From contig CAMLSD010000097.1 of the NCBI GenBank assembly GCA_946482595.1, forward strand, positions 1 to 17,973: 17,973 bases of DNA. The letters are read 5' to 3'. The translations under genes and the position numbers were made by a program. Below, one piece after another: positions 6,049-13,117 of this stretch (position 1 is its first letter; each line of letters opens with the position of its first letter). The notes beneath the pieces are model-generated. The model saw only the letters and a list, made by a program, of their open reading frames with translations. It did not search any database and was not told where the DNA came from. Origin of the DNA: an uncultured Comamonadaceae bacterium. GTDB lineage: Bacteria; Pseudomonadota; Gammaproteobacteria; Burkholderiales; Burkholderiaceae.

Positions 6049-8143
6049 CCGACCCGTGCGGTCCCTGCGGGCGTGACTTCAGCGCCCGCAGCATCGCCTG
6101 CGCCAGTTCGTCACGCGAGTACGGCTTGCGCAGCAGCTCCCACTCGATCGGCGCGTCGCGCGGCGTGTCGAGCAGTTCGGCCGAATAGCCCGACATCAGC
6201 AGCACCCCCAGATCGGGACGCGCGGCGCGCGCGCGCTGCGCCAGCTCGGTGCCCCGCATGCCCGCGCCCAGGGCAACGTCGGTGAGCAGCAGTTCGGCCG
6301 GTTCGGCCGGATCGATCAGCTTCAGCATGGCCTCTTCGCCACTGCCGCAAGCCACCACCGTGCAGCCCAGCGTGTGCAGGAAGCTGAGCACGACGTCCTT
6401 GACGGCCGGCTCGTCCTCGACCAGCAGCACCCGTATGCCCTGCAGGCCGTCGGCCCGACTGGCGGCCGGGTGCAGCGCCTGCGGTGCGCGGCTGGCCGGC
6501 TGCGGAATGTAAAGCGTCACGGTCGTGCCCTGCCCTGGCGCCGATTCCAGCGCCACCGCCCCGCGCGACTGCTTGGCAAAACCATAGACGGTGCTCAGGC
6601 CCAGGCCCGTGCCCCGCCCGGCCTCCTTGGTGGTGAAAAAGGGCTCGAAAGCACGCTCCAGCACCGCTTCGGACATGCCCACGCCGGTGTCGGTGATCGC
6701 GATGGCCACATGTCCATGTGACGGTCCGTGCGCGGCCAGCTCGGCCTGCACAGCCGGCGGCAGCACCTCGCACGGGCGGCACGAGAAGATCAGCTGCCCG
6801 CCATCGGGCATGGCGTCACGGGCATTGATCGCCACGTTCAGCAGGGCCGATTCGAGCTGCCCCGCATCGGCAATGCAGGGCGGGCAGTCGGGTGCCACGT
6901 CAAGGCGGATGTCGATTCGCTGGTCCAGCGTGCGCTGAAGCATGTCGGCCAGCGACACCACCAGTGCGCCCACGTCCACCTCGCTGGGCGTGAGCATCTG
7001 CCGGCGCGAGAACGCGAGCAGTTTGCCGGTCAGCTCAGCGCCGCGCCGCGCTGCACGCGTGGCGGCCGACACCAGTTGCTGCGCGTATTCGTCACCGACC
7101 ACGGCGGGGTGCTCGTCCAGCACCTGGAGATTGCCCTGGATGATGGTCAGCAGGTTGTTGAAGTCGTGGGCGATGCCCCCGGTGAGCTGGCCGACGCTTT
7201 CGAGCCGCTGCGCGTGGTTCAGCGCTTCCTCGGTCTGGGCCCGTTGCACGCTGGAAGCCAGCAGGTTCGACAGCGACTGCAGGAAGCGGATCTCGTCGTC
7301 ACCAAAGCTGCGCTGCTGGCGCGTGCGCACGGTGAGCACGCCCACGACGCTGCCACGGTCGGACAGCGGCACGGCCAGCGCGCTGGTCACGCCCTGCGCC
7401 AGGTAGGACGCCGGCACGGTGAAGCGGGTCTCGCGCCGGTAGTCCTCGATGATCACCGGCCGGCCCTGGGCCAGCACGTAACCGGCGGGCGTGTCCAGCC
7501 GATTGGGCACACGGCAGCCCAGCGCCTCTTCGGGCACCTGGCCCACGCCGCCACCGACCCGCAGCGTCTGGCCGTCGGCCTCGAGCAGGAACACCACCGA
7601 CACCTCGGCGTGCAGGGTGTCGGCCGCGGCGGCCGGCACCTGCTGCAGCAGCACCTGCGGGTCGCGCGTGTCAACCGCCAGCCGGCCCACCTGGGCCACG
7701 CACTCGCTGTAGCGGGCCCGCTGGAGCGCCTGCCGGACACGCGGATACGCACCGATGCCACGGATGGCCGCCACCACATAGGGCAGGCCCGCGTCCTGCA
7801 GCGGGCTCAGCGCGATCTCGACCATCACCTCGCTGCCGTCGCGCCGCTTGGCCACCAGCTCCATCTGCGTGCCCATCGGGCGCGGCCGGGGGGTGGCCGC
7901 ATAGGCTGCCCGGTAGGCGGCATGCCGTGGGCGGATGGCATCGGGCACGAGCGCATCGACCGCCAGGCCGCACAGTTCGCGCATCTCGTAGCCCAGGAGG
8001 CTCACGGCCGCCTGGTTCGCCAGCACGATGGTGCCCTGGGCATCGACCAGCAGCAGGGCATCGGGATAGGCCGAGAACAACGCGCGGTGGATCAGCCCTT
8101 CATCGGGCAGTCCGCCAGCCGGACAGGGAGCAGGCGCGCTCAT
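6020..8143 (-). CDS. Hybrid sensor histidine kinase (PAS-GAF-HisKA-HATPase-REC)
   Basis: The 707-residue protein has no membrane segments and should be cytosolic. Domains in order: PAS at about 20-130, GAF at about 145-300, HisKA with phospho-acceptor H326 in GGIAHDFNN, HATPase with N437/N440 (NVAINARDAMPDGG), D485-TGVGM and the GRGTGLGLS lid at 510-517, and a C-terminal receiver at 570-690 with E576/D577, phosphorylatable D622 and K673. The HDFNN box marks the HPK4-type family, often used in phosphorelays. Its start overlaps the end of the response regulator gene by 4 bp (ATGA), so the two are translationally coupled and are probably partners. The receiver may control phosphate flow to the regulator. 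The signal is unknown; GAF and PAS domains suggest a small molecule, haem or redox cue. Confidence 0.92.
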   Translation of the reverse strand: MSAPAPCPAGGLPDEGLIHRALFSAYPDALLLVDAQGTIVLANQAAVSLLGYEMRELCGLAVDALVPDAIRPRHAAYRAAYAATPRPRPMGTQMELVAKRRDGSEVMVEIALSPLQDAGLPYVVAAIRGIGAYPRVRQALQRARYSECVAQVGRLAVDTRDPQVLLQQVPAAAADTLHAEVSVVFLLEADGQTLRVGGGVGQVPEEALGCRVPNRLDTPAGYVLAQGRPVIIEDYRRETRFTVPASYLAQGVTSALAVPLSDRGSVVGVLTVRTRQQRSFGDDEIRFLQSLSNLLASSVQRAQTEEALNHAQRLESVGQLTGGIAHDFNNLLTIIQGNLQVLDEHPAVVGDEYAQQLVSAATRAARRGAELTGKLLAFSRRQMLTPSEVDVGALVVSLADMLQRTLDQRIDIRLDVAPDCPPCIADAGQLESALLNVAINARDAMPDGGQLIFSCRPCEVLPPAVQAELAAHGPSHGHVAIAITDTGVGMSEAVLERAFEPFFTTKEAGRGTGLGLSTVYGFAKQSRGAVALESAPGQGTTVTLYIPQPASRAPQALHPAASRADGLQGIRVLLVEDEPAVKDVVLSFLHTLGCTVVACGSGEEAMLKLIDPAEPAELLLTDVALGAGMRGTELAQRARAARPDLGVLLMSGYSAELLDTPRDAPIEWELLRKPYSRDELAQAMLRALKSRPQGPHGSVTAASLPPA

Positions 8144-8901
8144 CGGGAGGCGGGCTCGCTGCCGTACACCAGCACATAACCCGCCCCGCGCACCGACTTG
8201 ATCAGGCGAGGCTCGTCGGTGTCATCACCCAGCTTGCGCCGCAGCCGACCGACCTGCACGTCCACGGTGCGATCGAAGGGCGCCGCCTCGCGGCCACGGG
8301 TCTGCTCGAGCAGGAAGTCGCGCGACAACACACGCCCGGCATGGCGGGCAAACACGCACAGCAGATCGAACTCGCCGGTGGTGAGGCTCACCTCACGGCC
8401 ATCGGCGGCCAGCACCTGCCGCGCCGCAGTGTCGATGCGAAACCCGGCCACATGGAGCTGGTCGCGCGCCGGGGCAGCCACTGCCGGCTGGGCCGGCTCG
8501 GCCGGCGGTGGCGACGGCGCAGCAGGCTCGGGGGGCGCGAGGCGGCGCAGCACCGCCTTGATGCGCGCCACCAGTTCACGCAGGTCGAAGGGTTTGGTGA
8601 TGTAGTCGTCAGCCCCGAGTTCGAGGCCCACGATCTTGTCGACGGCATCGCCACGCCCGGTGACGATGACCAGCCCGCAGCGCCAGCGTTCGCGCACACG
8701 GCGGGCGATCTCGAAACCATCCTCGCCCGGCAGCCCCAGGTCAAGCAGCACGAGCTCGGCCGGGTCGCGCGCCATCAGGTCCATCAGGGCCGACCCGTCA
8801 TGAGTCTGGCTGACCCGAAAACCGTGCATCTTGAGATAGTTGCCCAGCAGCTGGGTGATGTCGATCTCGTCGTCGAGGACGGCAATGTGCGTGGGAGTCA
8901 C
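8140..8901 (-). CDS. OmpR/PhoB family response regulator
   Basis: From the chosen start the protein has 253 residues. The receiver (1-120) shows D10/D11, phospho-acceptor D54 in LLDLGLPGEDG, T81 and K103 (TKPF). A Pro/Ala-rich linker (122-146) leads to an OmpR-type winged helix (150-247) with the typical VDVQVGRLRRKLGDD recognition helix and IKSVRGAGYVL hairpin. The GTG at 8901 has AGAAGG just upstream and fits the usual IAVLDDE start; a TTG at 8919 would add six residues but has no ribosome site. It is the first gene of the two-gene operon with the hybrid kinase and follows the lysR gene by 75 bp on the same strand. Its targets are unknown. Regulators of this class bind direct repeats spaced about 11 bp. 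Confidence 0.92.
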   Translation of the reverse strand: MTPTHIAVLDDEIDITQLLGNYLKMHGFRVSQTHDGSALMDLMARDPAELVLLDLGLPGEDGFEIARRVRERWRCGLVIVTGRGDAVDKIVGLELGADDYITKPFDLRELVARIKAVLRRLAPPEPAAPSPPPAEPAQPAVAAPARDQLHVAGFRIDTAARQVLAADGREVSLTTGEFDLLCVFARHAGRVLSRDFLLEQTRGREAAPFDRTVDVQVGRLRRKLGDDTDEPRLIKSVRGAGYVLVYGSEPASR

Positions 8902-8911
8902 GGACCTTCTG

Positions 8912-8936
8912 TGCGGCAATGGGTGGCAATGCCGCA
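8912..8936. other. Inverted repeat between lysR and the response regulator gene
   Basis: TGCGGCA (8912-8918) and TGCCGCA (8930-8936) form a perfect 7-bp stem around an 11-nt loop. On the minus strand it lies after the lysR stop and just before the ribosome site of the response regulator gene. It might be a weak terminator for lysR, an operator for autoregulation, or an mRNA structure that limits translation. No T-run follows the stem. Confidence 0.35.
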
Positions 8937-8976
8937 GTGTGACCCAAACGCGCGTGCCCGTGAACCCGTACGGTCT

Positions 8977-9882
8977 TCAGGGCGGCGGCAGGCCCGCAAA
9001 GCGTGCCTCCAGCATGTCGAGCAAGGCGCGTGTCTTGGTCGGCATCAGCCGTCGGCCCGGGAACACCGCCCACAAGGCATTGGCCGGGCTGCACCATTGG
9101 GGCATCACCGGCTGAAGCTGACTTGCACCCGCCCCGGTCTCGACGATGAACGAAGGCAGGCAGGCAATGCCCAGTCCGGCCTGCACCATGCGGTGCAGGA
9201 AAAGCGGCGAGTTGGCGGTCACGCGCGACTCAGGCAGGCCCTGCCATTGCTGGTCGCCGCTGGTGAGCCGCCACGGGACCGGCTCGCCGGTGCGCGACCT
9301 CAGCGTGAGCGCCGTGTGCTTGAGCAGGTCGGGCGGCTCGGCCGGTGCGCCATGTGCGGCCAGGTAGTCGCGCGAGGCGTACAGGCGGAAAGGCTGCACC
9401 ACCAGCCGTCGAGCAACCAGATTGGCATCGTCGGGCAACTGCCCGGCGCGGATGGCCAGGTCGAAGTTCTCCCCGATCAGGTCGACCATGCGGGCGGACA
9501 TGTCGATGTCCAGCGACACCGCCGGATGGCGTTGCAGGTACTCGGCCAGCAAGGTCACCAGACCCAGGCTTTCGATGTCGGTGGGCACCGACAGCCGCAG
9601 CCGGCCGCTGGGCGCCTCCTGGCGGTGCTCGGCCAGGGCCATGGCCGACTGCACCTCTTCGTCCAGCCGGCGCGCATGGTGCAGCAGGCTGTGGCCGAAC
9701 TCGGTGAGCGTGAGCTTGCGTGTGGTGCGCAGCATCACGCGTTCACCCAGTTGGCGCTCCAGTTCGGCAATGCGTCTCGACACGGTGGACTTGGGCAGGC
9801 CCAGGCGCTCGGCCGCGCGGCTGAAGCTGCCGGTCTCGGCCACACGGGCGAACATCACGAGGTCGTTCGGTTCAATGTGCAT
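8977..9882 (-). CDS. LysR family transcriptional regulator
   Basis: The 301-residue protein has the usual LysR length. The N-terminal helix-turn-helix spans about 5-64 (FARVAETGSFSRAAERLGLPKSTVSRRI). The C-terminal periplasmic-binding-like sensor domain spans about 90-295 and includes GRLRLSVPTDIESLGLV and the GLGIACLPSFIV strand. It belongs to the group resembling regulators of azoreductase, pirin and quinone-stress genes. It is divergent from azoR with 107 bp between the starts, the classic layout in which a LysR regulator controls the neighbouring operon and itself. The shared region is AT-rich and contains the imperfect dyad CCTACT-TTTTT-AGTTGG (9929-9946), which overlaps where LysR sites would be expected. 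The inducer is unknown, probably a quinone or electrophile by context. Confidence 0.92.
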   Translation of the reverse strand: MHIEPNDLVMFARVAETGSFSRAAERLGLPKSTVSRRIAELERQLGERVMLRTTRKLTLTEFGHSLLHHARRLDEEVQSAMALAEHRQEAPSGRLRLSVPTDIESLGLVTLLAEYLQRHPAVSLDIDMSARMVDLIGENFDLAIRAGQLPDDANLVARRLVVQPFRLYASRDYLAAHGAPAEPPDLLKHTALTLRSRTGEPVPWRLTSGDQQWQGLPESRVTANSPLFLHRMVQAGLGIACLPSFIVETGAGASQLQPVMPQWCSPANALWAVFPGRRLMPTKTRALLDMLEARFAGLPPP

Positions 9883-9928
9883 GGGTCAGCCCGTTCGTTC
9901 CATGAGAGGAACAATCTTATCCATTTTT

Positions 9929-9945
9929 CCTACTTTTTTAGTTGG
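9929..9945. promoter_or_regulatory. Candidate LysR binding dyad in the lysR-azoR intergenic region
   Basis: CCTACT and AGTTGG flank a T-rich centre in a nearly symmetrical dyad (5 of 6 positions pair), inside the only strongly AT-rich stretch of the divergent 107-bp region. LysR proteins bind interrupted dyads here to control both directions. The match is by eye and weak. TTGGA also recurs three times just downstream (9942, 9948, 9961). Confidence 0.3.
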
Positions 9946-9989
9946 ATTTGGACAATTACATTGGAGTCATTCTCAAACGGAGCCACCTC

Positions 9990-10595
9990 ATGAACATCCT
10001 GCAGATCAACTCCAGCGCCCGTACCGAGGGCTCTCACTCCACCCGCCTGGCCAACGCCGTTGTCGAGCGCCTGGTCGCCAGCCACACCCCCGCCGAAGTG
10101 CGCGTGACGGTGCGCGACCTGGGTCGCACGCCGCATCCGCAGCTCGACGAAGCCGCGCTGCAGGCGCTTTTCACCCCCGAGGAGGCCCGTTCGCCCGAGC
10201 AGGCCGCCCGCGTGGCACTGGACGACGCGCTGATTGCCGAGATCCAGGCAGCCGATGCCGTCGTGCTGGGCGTTCCGATGTACAACTTCGGCGTGCCGGC
10301 TCAGCTGAAGAACTGGATCGATGCGATCTCCCGCGCCCGGGTGACCTTCCGCTACACCGAGCAAGGGCCTGAAGGCCTGCTCAAGGGCAAGAAGGTGTAC
10401 GTGGTCCTGACCCGGGGCGGCAAGTACCGCGACACCCCGGCGGACAGCCAGGTGCCCTACCTCAAGACGGTGCTGGGCTTCCTGGGCATGACCGACGTGC
10501 AGTTCATCTATGCCGAAGGGCTGGCGATGGGCCCCGATGCCGAGCGCCAGGCGCTCGAGCAGGCACAGCAGGACATCGAGACGGCGCTGGCCTGA
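9990..10595 (+). CDS. azoR: FMN-dependent NADH-azoreductase
   Basis: The 201 residues match the AzoR/AcpD family in length and layout. They form a flavodoxin-like fold with the phosphate-binding start [19 protein letters not shown] and the FMN loop [20 protein letters not shown] at about 95-114, plus a second loop with LTRGGKY. The enzyme reduces quinones and azo dyes by two electrons with NADH, avoiding semiquinone radicals. The ATG at 9990 has CGGAG 7 bp upstream; an in-frame start at 9942 adds 16 residues with no ribosome site and falls in the promoter region. It is divergent from lysR and followed after 36 bp by a pirin gene, so the two probably form a LysR-controlled detoxification operon. 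Confidence 0.93.
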   Translation: MNILQINSSARTEGSHSTRLANAVVERLVASHTPAEVRVTVRDLGRTPHPQLDEAALQALFTPEEARSPEQAARVALDDALIAEIQAADAVVLGVPMYNFGVPAQLKNWIDAISRARVTFRYTEQGPEGLLKGKKVYVVLTRGGKYRDTPADSQVPYLKTVLGFLGMTDVQFIYAEGLAMGPDAERQALEQAQQDIETALA

Positions 10596-10631
10596 GGCCC
10601 GCGCACACGAACCGCAACAAGGAACCACCTC

Positions 10632-11513
10632 ATGAGCACCACCACCCTGACGACTCCTCGCGCCGCCTCGGCGGTGGCGCACCCTCGCAGCATCGAACGC
10701 ATCGTGGCCGGCATGGCCACCTCGGACGGTGCCGGCGTCAAGCTCACCCGCGTGCTGACCCAGCCGCTGCAGCGCCGGCTCGACCCCTTCCTGATGCTCG
10801 ATGCCTTTGGCACCGACAACCCCGACGACTACATCGGCGGCTTCCCCGATCACCCGCACCGCGGCTTCGAGACAGTCACCTACATGATCGCCGGCCAGAT
10901 GCGCCATCGTGACAGCGCCGGCCACGAAGGCCTGCTGCGCAACGGCGGTGTGCAGTGGATGACCGCCGGGCGCGGCGTGATCCACTCCGAGCTGCCCGAA
11001 CAGGAAGCCGGGCGCATGGAAGGCTTCCAGCTGTGGCTCAACCTTCCGGCGGCCGACAAGATGACCGCCCCGTGGTACCGCGACATCCAGTCGGCGGACA
11101 TCCCGGAGCTGACCACGCCCGATGGCGTGCTGGCGCGGGTGATCGCCGGGCAAAGCCATGGCGTGAGCGGCGCGGTGACACGCGAAGCGACACAACCGCT
11201 GTACCTCGACCTGCACTGGCAGCAAGGTGCCCGCTTCGAGCAGCCGCTGCCTGCCGGGCACAACGCCTTCGTGTACGTCTATCGTGGCGCGTTGCGTGTT
11301 CAGGACCAGGAGGTCACGGTGCAGCGCATGGCGATCCTGCGCAATGAGGGCGACGGTGTGGTGCTGCAGGCCGAGGCAGGCACCCGAGCGCTGCTGATCG
11401 CCGGGCAACCGCTCAATGAACCGATCGCGCAGTACGGCCCGTTCGTGATGAACACCAACGAACAGATCTTCCAGGCGGTGGAAGACTTCCGGGCCGGCCG
11501 CTTCGGCAACTGA
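10632..11513 (+). CDS. Pirin family protein (metal-binding bicupin)
   Basis: This 293-residue bicupin shows the pirin metal site clearly: H74 and H76 in FPDHPHRGFETVTY, H118 and E120 in GRGVIHSE. It also has the RMEGFQLWLNLP strand that follows in pirins. Bacterial pirins bind iron or another metal, and some, such as E. coli YhhW, oxidise flavonols like quercetin. AAGGA lies 8 bp upstream of the ATG. The gene follows azoR in the same direction at 36 bp, and both share the identical CCACCTCATGA block at their starts. Together they suggest a response to quinones, flavonoids or electrophiles. A hairpin lies just after the stop. Family is sure; substrate is unknown. Confidence 0.93.
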   Translation: MSTTTLTTPRAASAVAHPRSIERIVAGMATSDGAGVKLTRVLTQPLQRRLDPFLMLDAFGTDNPDDYIGGFPDHPHRGFETVTYMIAGQMRHRDSAGHEGLLRNGGVQWMTAGRGVIHSELPEQEAGRMEGFQLWLNLPAADKMTAPWYRDIQSADIPELTTPDGVLARVIAGQSHGVSGAVTREATQPLYLDLHWQQGARFEQPLPAGHNAFVYVYRGALRVQDQEVTVQRMAILRNEGDGVVLQAEAGTRALLIAGQPLNEPIAQYGPFVMNTNEQIFQAVEDFRAGRFGN

Positions 11514-11524
11514 CGCAATCGTCA

Positions 11525-11558
11525 TGCAAGGGCCGCATGAACTGCGGCCCGTCTTGCA
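11525..11558 (+). terminator. Stem-loop after the azoR-pirin operon
   Basis: GGGCCGCA-TGAAC-TGCGGCCC (11530-11550) is a perfect 8-bp stem, extended by TGCAA (11525-11529) pairing with TTGCA (11554-11558) across a 3-nt bulge. It begins 11 nt past the pirin stop codon, where a terminator is expected. There is no U-run afterwards, so it may be a Rho-independent terminator of weak type or an mRNA 3'-end stabiliser. Confidence 0.5.
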
Positions 11559-11644
11559 CGATCGGCATTGGCACCCATGACCTCATGGATTTGCGCACGG
11601 ACCGGCCGGGACAGGACTAGTGTGTGCAACTGGAGGTGGCCGTC

Positions 11645-12457
11645 ATGGATGCAAACACCCTGGTGCACGGCATGGTCGACGGGCTGGTGCGGGCCTCGGG
11701 CAAACGCTGGCTCGACCACCACCGGCATGTGCAGCGCTTCATGGACAACCGGGACGAGAACCTCTTCCTGGGCGTGTACGACAGCTTCGATGCCGCCGCC
11801 CAGGCCGCCCCCCGCCACCGGCCGCTGGGCTACGACAACCCCGAGTCGGCCCAGCTCTACACCACGCAGATCCAGTCGACCGACTATGCGGCGATGTTCT
11901 GGATCGGCCATGCGCTGCAGGAGGGGCTGACGCGCATCTTCGATCTCGGCGGGCATGTGGGCATCAAGTACTACGCGTTTCGCCGTGTGCTGCACTATCC
12001 CGACGAGCTGTCGTGGACGGTGTGCGACGTGGCCGCCGTGGTGGCGCGCGGCCGCGAGCTGGCGCGAACCCGTGCGCCCGAAGGTCACCTTCACTTCACG
12101 ACCGACATCGACGAGGCTGCGAAGGCGCAGGTGCTCTATGCCTCCGGCAGCCTGCAGTACCTGCCGCTCACACTGGCCGAACTGCTGGATCGACTGCCCC
12201 ACAAGCCCCGGCGGATCATCGTCAACATCACGCCGATCCATGCCACGACGAGCTACTTCACGGTCAACAGCATCGGCACGGCCTACTGCCCCTACCGGGT
12301 GCAGTCACGCAGCGAGTTCGTCGACGCCATCGTCGAGCGCGGCTACTACCGTCACGACGAATGGGACAACACCGGCAAGCGGCTCGACCTGCCGGAACAC
12401 CCCGAACTGAGCCTGGACCACTACTCCGGCTTCTGTTTCGACCGGCGCGTGCTCTGA
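11645..12457 (+). CDS. TIGR04325 family methyltransferase
   Basis: The 270-residue protein matches the TIGR04325 putative methyltransferase family. Features are FLGVYDSFDAAAQAAP near 41-56, GYDNPE, a SAM-binding motif I IFDLGGHVGIKYY at 98-110, the acidic D128 of VCDVA, LYASGSLQYLP at 164-173, and the C-terminal YYRHDEWDNTGKRLDLP and HYSGFCF. It would transfer a methyl group from S-adenosylmethionine. Members are often found in polysaccharide clusters, but none is visible here. The ATG at 11645 has GGAGG 8 bp upstream; a GTG at 11624 is in frame and weaker. It stands alone and overlaps the 3' end of the opposite-strand hpaR-type gene by 37 bp. Family is sure; substrate unknown. Confidence 0.88.
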   Translation: MDANTLVHGMVDGLVRASGKRWLDHHRHVQRFMDNRDENLFLGVYDSFDAAAQAAPRHRPLGYDNPESAQLYTTQIQSTDYAAMFWIGHALQEGLTRIFDLGGHVGIKYYAFRRVLHYPDELSWTVCDVAAVVARGRELARTRAPEGHLHFTTDIDEAAKAQVLYASGSLQYLPLTLAELLDRLPHKPRRIIVNITPIHATTSYFTVNSIGTAYCPYRVQSRSEFVDAIVERGYYRHDEWDNTGKRLDLPEHPELSLDHYSGFCFDRRVL

Positions 12458-12936
12458 GTGCCCGCGGCCTTGCGCGCCACCGGCAGCTTCACCGGCTCAC
12501 TGGCGGCCGGATCCGGCAATGCCGCCACCTGCTCGAGCAGGGCATGCAGCGCGTCGATCGTCTGCGTGCCCAGGTGCGCCTCGATGGCCTTGTAGCGCGC
12601 ATCCACCCGGTCGGCCATCTTTTCGACGAGCTTGCGGCTCTTGGCAGTGAGTTCGACCACCACCTTGCGCTGGTCGGTCGAGATGCGAAAGCGCTTGATC
12701 CAGTCGTCCCGCTCCATGCGTTCGAGCACACCGGTCAGGCTCGGCCCCGGGATGCAGCAGGCCTCCGAAATCTGCCCGATCTCCAGCTCGCCCCGGTCGG
12801 ACAGCGTGCGGATCACCCGCCACTGCTGTTCGGTCACCCCGGCCACCTTGAGGTTGGGACGGAAATAGCGCATGACGGCTTCGCGCGCGCGCAGCAGGGC
12901 TTGGGGCAGATTGCGATGGACGATGGCTGACGCCAT
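12421..12936 (-). CDS. hpaR: HpaR-type MarR regulator (homoprotocatechuate degradation regulator-like)
   Basis: The 171-residue MarR-family protein resembles HpaR closely: LPQALLRAREAVMRYFRPNLK, VTEQQWRVIRTL, ACCIPGPSLTGVLERMERDDWIKR, and the DQRKVVVELT wing. HpaR represses genes for breakdown of 3,4- and 4-hydroxyphenylacetate. Its C-terminus carries an extra basic tail of about 30 residues, rich in Lys/Arg/Pro. GGAG lies 10 bp before the ATG. No hpa catabolic genes are present nearby, so it may act elsewhere in the genome, or on the divergent DNA next to it. The palindrome GTGAA-N8-TTCAC just upstream suggests autorepression. The last 37 bp overlap the convergent methyltransferase gene. Confidence 0.85.
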   Translation of the reverse strand: MASAIVHRNLPQALLRAREAVMRYFRPNLKVAGVTEQQWRVIRTLSDRGELEIGQISEACCIPGPSLTGVLERMERDDWIKRFRISTDQRKVVVELTAKSRKLVEKMADRVDARYKAIEAHLGTQTIDALHALLEQVAALPDPAASEPVKLPVARKAAGTQSTRRSKQKPE

Positions 12937-12947
12937 GAGGCCGCTCC

Positions 12948-12965
12948 GTGAAACAAGTGATTCAC
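12948..12965. promoter_or_regulatory. Palindrome at the start of the hpaR-type gene
   Basis: GTGAA-N8-TTCAC spans 18 bp and contains the smaller perfect palindrome GTGA-T-TCAC (12957-12965). It sits 11 bp before the hpaR-type ATG and just downstream of a TAGAAT hexamer on the minus strand (12973-12968) that could be its -10 box, though no good -35 accompanies it. The position suits autorepression by a MarR-family dimer. Confidence 0.45.
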
Positions 12966-13000
12966 ATATTCTAAAGATGGTTCAGAGCCATCGGTCGCTA

Positions 13001-13027
13001 TTTCAACGCAGTTTCAGCGCAGTTTCA
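13001..13027. promoter_or_regulatory. Three TTTCA repeats at 11-bp spacing
   Basis: TTTCA occurs at 13001, 13012 and 13023, each separated by 6 nt. The last two units extend to an identical CGCAGTTTCA (13007-13016 and 13018-13027). Direct repeats at 10-11 bp are the usual binding pattern of OmpR/PhoB-class response regulators. They lie about 60-85 bp upstream of the predicted start of the iron operon and could serve it or the hpaR-type gene. Confidence 0.4.
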
Positions 13028-13051
13028 TCACCCGCAGGTCGATGCAGCACT

Positions 13052-13079
13052 TTGAATGCAAATACTTCGCATTTAGAAT
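13052..13079 (+). promoter_or_regulatory. Promoter with Fur-type box for the imelysin operon
   Basis: A -35 box TTGAAT (13052-13057, 4/6) and a -10 box TAGAAT (13074-13079, 5/6) are 16 bp apart. The 19-bp dyad AATGC-AAATACTTC-GCATT (13055-13073) fills the spacer and matches the Fur-box form AATGAGAATNATTCTCATT at most fixed positions. Bound iron-loaded Fur would block the polymerase. Transcription should begin near 13086, 32 nt before the ATG. Confidence 0.7.
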
Positions 13080-13117
13080 CTCGTGTTCCATCTCCGTGAG
13101 TGAACGAAGGAACACCG

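Noticed and set aside
7927..9993. A 688-codon plus-strand open frame across the kinase, response regulator and lysR genes
   Set aside because: It runs antisense to three well-recognised genes, has no family match by eye and has the His/Arg/Gly-rich composition of a mirror frame in GC-rich DNA.
11624..11644. GTG at 11624 as start of the methyltransferase
   Set aside because: The ATG at 11645 has a strong GGAGG at 8 bp, while the GTG has no ribosome site.
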